Shown here in pieces: positions 58,533 to 64,000 of a stretch of 64,000 nucleotides of DNA; position 1 is the stretch's first letter; every line of letters begins with the position of its first letter. The position numbers and the translations under genes are program-made. This stretch comes from Toxoplasma gondii ME49. Lineage: Eukaryota; Apicomplexa; Conoidasida; Eucoccidiorida; Sarcocystidae. Below the pieces are notes generated by a model, which worked only from the letters and a program-made list of their open reading frames with translations, was not told the DNA's origin and made no database searches. The stretch lies in NCBI RefSeq assembly GCF_000006565.2, contig NC_031479.1:1736001-1800000 (forward strand), in the 5' to 3' direction.

Positions 58533-61500
58533 CGAGAAGAGCTTCGAGAGAGCGTGAGAAAGGCGCGTTTTCCGGCGCGTTTCTTTCCTCTCTCCTTCCT
58601 CTCTTTGACTTCGTCCACAGGAGGTTCCCTCCCGCGAAACTCTCGGGAGTACGTCCACCCGTTTCGCGTTCGTGACTGTTTTCCTCTTTGTCTTTCGAGT
58701 TCCCTCTAGCGTCTTACGAAAAGAGACTTCTTTCGACAAGGAGAGGAAATCTGCGTTTCCTCGAGAGAAAGCGAAAAGAGGCCCTCTCCCGCCCAGCTCG
58801 CGCGTCGGACCCCCCGGAGACAGCCGCAAGGTTGAACCGGAGACAGCGCAGCTGTCGCGTCTTTCTACTCCTTTGTTGTTCTGTCTTTTGTTCTTTGTTC
58901 TTGCATATGGGGATGAGAAACGCGATCTGAATTGCTTTCTTTCTGTGTTTCTCGCTCTGGACAGATAGGCTCCTTCCTCCGCAGTTGAGCGTCTGTCGGT
59001 GGCTCTTTCCGTGTTCGCTTGACCGGAGAGGAGAGGCCATGGCGCGTGAGAAACAAAAGAAAAGAAACAGGACCAGATGTATAATCTGTGGTTCCCTCCT
59101 CATGAAAAATGCTGCCTCTCGAGTGTCTGTCTTGTGAATCGATCGCAGGCGCAAGAGAAGAAAAGGGTCTCGCCGCAACTCCAGAGGTCACGACATGCAT
59201 TGTTCGTTCTTGTCTCGTCCTCTCGCTTTTCTCCCTCTTTCTCTTTTTTTTCTCCCAAGGTCTTTCTCCCCTCCTTCCTTCTCAGTCTTTCTCCTGCGCG
59301 CTTGCGTTTTCTCCTCCTCATGCTCTCTCTTCCTTTCTGCCCCTCTGTGTCTCGCTCTTTGGTTCTTTTCTGCCTTTTCGCTGTCTTCCAGTTTACTCCA
59401 CCGCGATAGAAAAATGTGACCACACTTGCAGAAAGAAGAAACGAGAAAGCGGAACGCGACGGACGTCTCAGCCCTGAAAAAACCTGAGAAAGGCTCAGGA
59501 GAGTCTCTGCGTCGTTTTAGGACTGTGGCGACAGCCGTCACTGGGGACGAGCAAACGCATACGGAAATCGACATGCAGCTTTGTGCCTCAGGGAACCTCT
59601 CGCTCTTTGTTCTGATGTTAGCGCCCGAACCGCAGATGGAAAACATAGACTCCTGAGGCATTCAGACCTCTAGTTGAGAACGCACTACTCTTGTAGAAAA
59701 AAAAATGCGAACAGAGAAGAAACGCACTCCTTTTGAACGCGCCGGTTCATCTTCTCGCGTTGAGAAAATGACTTCGGCGAGCGTCTCTTCAAAACAAGAG
59801 GGACATGAGCTGCGTTTCTCGCGTTCCGCCCTGTTTGCTAGTGTCTACGCCTGGAGAAACTCAACGCACCGCAGAGAGTCCTTGCAGCAGGCGATGAACA
59901 GCGAAAAGACACGAACGAATGCGCGGGACCCTTTGCTTGAAAGGTTTGTGTGTCTCCGCCAAAACGAAGGAAACAGATGCACGACAGAAATGGCAACGAA
60001 AGCAGGTCTAGACACCGAATGAGAACTCCCGACACAGAGCGTGTGAAGAACTCGGCAACAACGTCCTTTTTACTGCCCAAACTTCCCCTGCGTCCGTCTT
60101 TCTCGGCTTCCACTTTCCTGTGAAGACGAGATCTCCTCTTTGAACGCGTCTCCTCGTCGAATTGTTCTCTCGCGCAATTCCGCGCCAGCACGTGAGCGAG
60201 TCCTGAAATTCCGTTAAACAATTTCGACAGCGAAAATGGGCTCTCGGGGAGTTTTCTGGCCAGTTGCCCGACAGACCGTCGAGTCTGCATACAGTGTAAG
60301 TGGACTGAGTAAATCCACCACTTCTCAGGTGTGTGGATAAAAGTCCACCGGGGGGGTCCCAGTGTGTCGAGTTGACGCCAATGCCACTGAGTCTTTTTTT
60401 CGTTCTACTGCGTTTTCACGGCCGCTTAGAGGGATTCTTCGGCTAGGGCGGCGATGAAAGGTTCCTTCAAGTTTTTTTTTGTTGCAACATGCCCCGAGCC
60501 TTTTCTCCGTACCATCAAGCACTGTCTTCCTCAGCTGAGTTACTCGGTATTCGCTTGCAACTAGCAGGCACCTCGAGCGATTGCCGTTTTGAGGTGGACT
60601 TACGTTCAACAAGCAAAAAGCGAACTTCCCACTGTACGTGTTGCCCTTGGTCCACTTCAGTTCGAAAAGTGGAAGGCAGTGACGGTGAATGTGACTCCAG
60701 TTTTGAGAGTACAGAAAAGAACCGAGGTAAATCCTTCCAACCGCGGGTGCTCTGTAGAAAACTCAAGTGCTCTGCGGTCTCGACTTTCGTATTATCAACG
60801 CTCTCCTGCGCTGACACGTTCACGAAGTTACCACGACTGGGGTCTTCGCTTCAAGCGTCTTGTCTCTGCCTGGACGGGTGCTACGCCCTCTGTTCCTGCG
60901 TACTGTTGTATTTCCTTGGTGTGCTTTGAATAGAGGCGCACCGTGGAATCTTCCCGATCTTGTTGCAAGCCAAGGATTCATTAGAGCTTATCTGAAGTCC
61001 GTGGGAAGGTCGTGTCCAACATAAAGGCTCAGCCGTTTATCAGCTTAGATGCACGGAGAGACACACAGGTAATCCCTGCACCCTTCGTCTCTGCTTGACC
61101 CCCTTTCCGTCTGTACCTCATGTCTGCTAGAGGCAACAGCCTTTCGCGACAAATCCTACGAGAGTACTAGGTGGATAAATCTTTTATAGTAAAGACACGT
61201 TAGCAGAAACTGGAGCCATCTGCTCCAGGTGAACACAGGCTCGAAGCGTGGACTGCAAAGAAGCAAACTTCTTGTTGCGGGTGCGGTCGCGGAAGAGAGT
61301 CTCCCCCAAGTTGTTACTGGTGACTATTTCAGGAAACAAAGCGGGCCTCTCTCGAGGACACTGAAGAAAAGCAAAAGAGCAGTTAGATGCTAAGCAACGC
61401 CACGGGAATACAGTCGCGAATTCGCCTTCTTCTTCTACCCCAAAGGTAGCTGAAAGTCCGCTACTGCTACGAAACGACAAGCGTGCAGTGAATTGAGAGT

Positions 61501-61743
61501 CAGCGCACACTGACACAGAAGACAAAGAACATCCGGAGACTCTTTGTTTCTGCCTCTCATGCACACTACGTTGTTCTCGTCATGAAAGATCAAAAGAGCA
61601 AAGATTTTCTGGGAGAAGTCCGCCTAAAGCTGGCAAACAAAGGCAACTTAAAACTGCAGTAATCAGCCAACGTGGAGATGCTGAGACACGCCGGTGGAAC
61701 CTACTCCCAAAGTACGATCTGACATGGTGCCCCACAACGTATT

Positions 61744-61744
61744 G

Positions 61745-61777
<33 letters not shown>

Positions 61778-61992
61778 GCATGTATAAGTACCGTTGTTCA
61801 TGTAAGTGTGTATTTAAATGGAGTTATACATATGTATATATATATATATAATTACCGTCATATATACAGATGTGTATGTGAACAGCGTTATATATATATA
61901 TATATATATATAGCTGCCGTTATATATATAGATGTGCACTTCAATGGCGCTATAATGACCTTCATGTACATATATACCACTATATATGTATG
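61744..61992. repeat. cluster of TA microsatellites
   Basis: Four or five (TA)n blocks spaced by related GTGTATNTNAATGG-like sequences (for example near 61808 and 61930), so the whole stretch looks like a partly tandem repeat of about 90 bp. Confidence 0.75.
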
Positions 61993-62641
61993 TATTTAGA
62001 GATAGAATGCACGGTAGTTCATTATATAAAATGCGTTACCCTGTGTAGATGTAAGACTCAGAAAAATGATCCGGAGGAAACGTTACAAAGTGTTTCGTTG
62101 CATTTACTTTTTCTGGCACATGTGGAGAAGACTCGTTCGGAATGGATGAGAAATTACTCTTTTTTGGTGAGAACATGAGTTCTGGAGAACGCTGAAGCTG
62201 CGATCTGTGCCGACGCGAAGAAGTCCTGCCATCCATCCAAATTCGAGACACGCATGTACCCTCGCCTGAGGCGGATCGCTCCAAGGCGACGAAGTCAAGG
62301 ATTTTCCGGAAGTCAAAAAGGCAAGAGAATCACAAGAAAGGAGAGGAAAAGCCAGAAGAAAAGGGGAGACAATGCACCGCGCTCCGTCCGTTCACGGAGA
62401 CAGAGAGAGGGAACAACTGGGAGGAAAGAGTTCAATGAAGAGTAGGTATTTGGAGAAAACAGTAGCGAGACAAGAAGACTGTACAGTCAGATGTGTACAT
62501 TTTTTAAGAGGTGAAAAACGAGACAAAGGGAGACGAGTCCAGGGGGCGAATGAGAATGAAGACGCGCGACTTTCCTTGTCTGCAGCAGCTCTGCGTCCGC
62601 TTTTCTCGCTTTTCACGAAAAAGGCGCTCTCGCCTCTTGGA

Positions 62642-62655
62642 GGTGTACGTACACC
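62642..62655. repeat. palindrome GGTGTACGTACACC, non-coding copy
   Basis: Perfect 14-bp palindrome about 0.9 kb upstream of the USP14-like start codon. Confidence 0.9.
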
Positions 62656-62811
62656 GCCTGACGTTGTTTGCGGAGAGATTTGAAAGGCGCGTTTGAAGTA
62701 CCAGTATGCTTCTGGTTGCTTCGATTTTTCTTTTTCTTGCAAACAACATCGGAGGCTGCTTTTCTGCCCCCTGTCACAGAATACGCCTCTGTCTTTTTCG
62801 CAGCTGTTTCT

Positions 62812-62960
62812 TCTCTACAGTCTCTCGCCTTTCTTCTCTCTCCTTTCTTCTCTCTTCTTTCTTCTCTCTTCTTTCTTCCCTCTGTCTTCGTTCCTTTTCT
62901 TTTGCCTCCTTTTGTCTCTCTTCTCTTCCTGTTTTCCTCTTCCCTCCCTCTCTTTCCTCG
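62812..62960 (+). repeat. TTTCTTCTCTC pyrimidine tract
   Basis: Imperfect repeats of TTTCTTCTCTC, almost pure pyrimidine on the plus strand, 0.6-0.8 kb upstream of the USP14-like start. It could serve as core promoter or leader sequence. Confidence 0.75.
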
Positions 62961-63586
62961 GTCTTCACGAGCTCTCAGAACCGGCGCGAGGACTCTGGCG
63001 TCTTTGTCTTCTCCGCATTCTCTTCAACTCATTCGTTCATCCGCCGCGGACCCCGAACAGGAGAACTGAACACGCATACGTCTGCACCTGTGTGCAAGGT
63101 ACCTGCGTGTACATACATGCATGTCTGAAGGCAGACAGTTACAGACAAGGTGACTTCTTGTGTGAATCTGGCCGTTCTCAACGTCTATTTTTCTTCTCTT
63201 CTGCCTCCGCGCTCCTCGTACCCCAGTCCTTGCTGCCCCCGTCTCTCGCCCACTGTTTTGTGCCGGTGTCTTGGCCTCCACTTCGTCTCTCGCCTTCCAC
63301 TGTGTTCCTCAAATGCACAACGAAGCTCCCTGGCACAGGAGACTGCAGACTGCAAGCCTCTGCTTTTCTTCGGGCCACAGAGACAGTTAGTTCTCTCCTT
63401 CGCGCTCCTTACATAGAGTCTTCTGCGCCTCTTGACCTCTCTTCCTCAGTTCTGTACATATATGTATTTACAGTATTGGTGTCTGTTTATCGCTGGGTGC
63501 TGTGCGGACGGAGGACAAAAACAAAAGTGTAGATTCTTTCCTTCCAAAGATTCTCGAGAGAGATTTTCTTTCAAAAGAGGGGCAAA

Positions 63587-63687
63587 ATGGATTCCATCAG
63601 GATCAGCGTGAAATGGAACAAGCAGGAATTTGAGAATGTCGAGGTGGATCTCAGCGAACCTCTTGCGCTCCTCAACGCGCAGCTCAT
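63587..63687 (+). CDS. USP14: USP14/UBP6-type deubiquitinase, first exon (rest off window)
   Basis: ATG 63587 (context caaaATGG) opens a 101-nt exon of 33 full codons ending in AT at the donor gtaagc. The peptide starts MDSIRISVKWNKQEFENVEV and continues LSEPLALLNAQL. It matches the N-terminal ubiquitin-like domain of human USP14 (VTVKWGKEKFEGVEL, then FKAQL). In that family the Ubl docks on the proteasome base and the USP domain downstream trims ubiquitin chains. Only the Ubl start is visible, so catalytic residues cannot be checked. The exon is short, but the similarity is position-specific over nearly its whole length. Confidence 0.85.
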
Positions 63688-64000
63688 GTAAGCGAAAGAC
63701 GAAAGACTCGGTACACAGAGAGCATATATTCTTTCTTTTTATTTCGACCTGTATCTGCGTGTATCTGTATCTGCACATCTCTGTCACTGTATCTTCGGCG
63801 GTCTATATCTGTCGATATCTACATGTATTTACATCTACCTATATCTATCGAACTCTATGTATCTTTATTTATAACGTTTGTGTCTATAGCTATTTTCATC
63901 TTTTTCTGCCTATGTCCATCTGTGTCTAACTCGATCTGTGTGTATGTGTGCGTCTCACGTTCTCGAAGACACGAGGACGCCGGAGTCGAGAGGAAGAAGA
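63688..64000 (+). other. intron 1 of the USP14-like gene
   Basis: It starts with GTAAGC and is filled by ATCTGTATCTAC-type simple repeats. No acceptor is obvious before the window ends. Confidence 0.6.

Larger units (their letters stand above)
57812..63586. other. 5.8-kb spacer between divergent TPC and USP14-like genes
   Basis: No convincing gene on either strand. Open frames are short and carry no family signature. The region holds a 36-bp tandem duplication, two copies of the GGTGTACGTACACC family, AT microsatellites at 61.7-62.0 kb and a long pyrimidine tract at about 62.81-62.96 kb. It should contain both promoters and 5' leaders. Confidence 0.6.

Noticed and set aside
60489..60929. 146-codon frame on the plus strand in the divergent spacer
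   Set aside because: Cys/Ser-rich, no homology; stop density and composition are like the rest of the spacer.
1..64000. CRISPR arrays, bacterial operons, tRNA and rRNA genes
   Set aside because: No spaced direct repeats of that kind, no ribosomal signatures, and no tRNA-like B box was noticed by eye. A covariance-model scan would be needed to exclude small RNAs fully.

Overview
The window is nuclear DNA of a coccidian apicomplexan, most likely of the Toxoplasma/Hammondia/Neospora group (Sarcocystidae). The evidence is GT-AG introns of about 0.4 to 1.2 kb, very long exons interrupted by serine-, glutamate- and alanine-rich low-complexity stretches, AT microsatellites concentrated in introns and spacers, scattered TGCATGC motifs, and four recognisable eukaryotic gene families. 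I cannot fix the species from the sequence alone. All exon joins below were found by eye from donor and acceptor sites, reading phase and family similarity.

Layout from left to right. (1) 190-9014, minus: UTP10/HEATR1, a HEAT-repeat protein of the small-subunit processome; the last exon(s) lie beyond the left edge. (2) 9015-13087: spacer. (3) 13088-14143, plus: an unrecognised 351-residue protein, with a possible alternative 3' exon at 14225-14376. (4) 14377-18113: spacer. (5) 18114-26922, plus, 8 exons: a SAMHD1-type SAM + HD-domain dNTP triphosphohydrolase. (6) 26923-31712: spacer between two convergent genes, rich in AT tracts and palindromes. (7) 31713 to about 41986, minus, at least 5 exons: a giant protein of about 2760 residues with two CCHC zinc knuckles, a degenerate third, and an RRM. 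(8) 41987-47497: region with only weak coding hints. (9) 47498-57811, minus, 9 exons: a two-pore cation channel (TPC). (10) 57812-63586: spacer between divergent genes. (11) 63587 onward, plus: first exon of a USP14/UBP6-type proteasomal deubiquitinase, cut by the right edge.

The genes do not form a pathway. Ribosome biogenesis, dNTP control, RNA binding, organellar Ca2+/Na+ flux and proteasomal deubiquitination sit side by side, as is usual for this kind of genome. The most interesting signal is a dispersed near-perfect palindrome, GGTGTACGTACACC with variants. It occurs in at least 14 places, both in spacers and inside coding exons. In exons it is read as G-V-x-T-P or V-Y-x-x-P, with seven copies in the zinc-knuckle/RRM gene alone. 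It behaves like a short DNA-level element tolerated in frame. Other points of note are the SAMHD1 insertions, a TPC with an arginine in its first selectivity filter and a very large S1-S2 loop, and a 58-bp perfect inverted repeat at 28209-28266.
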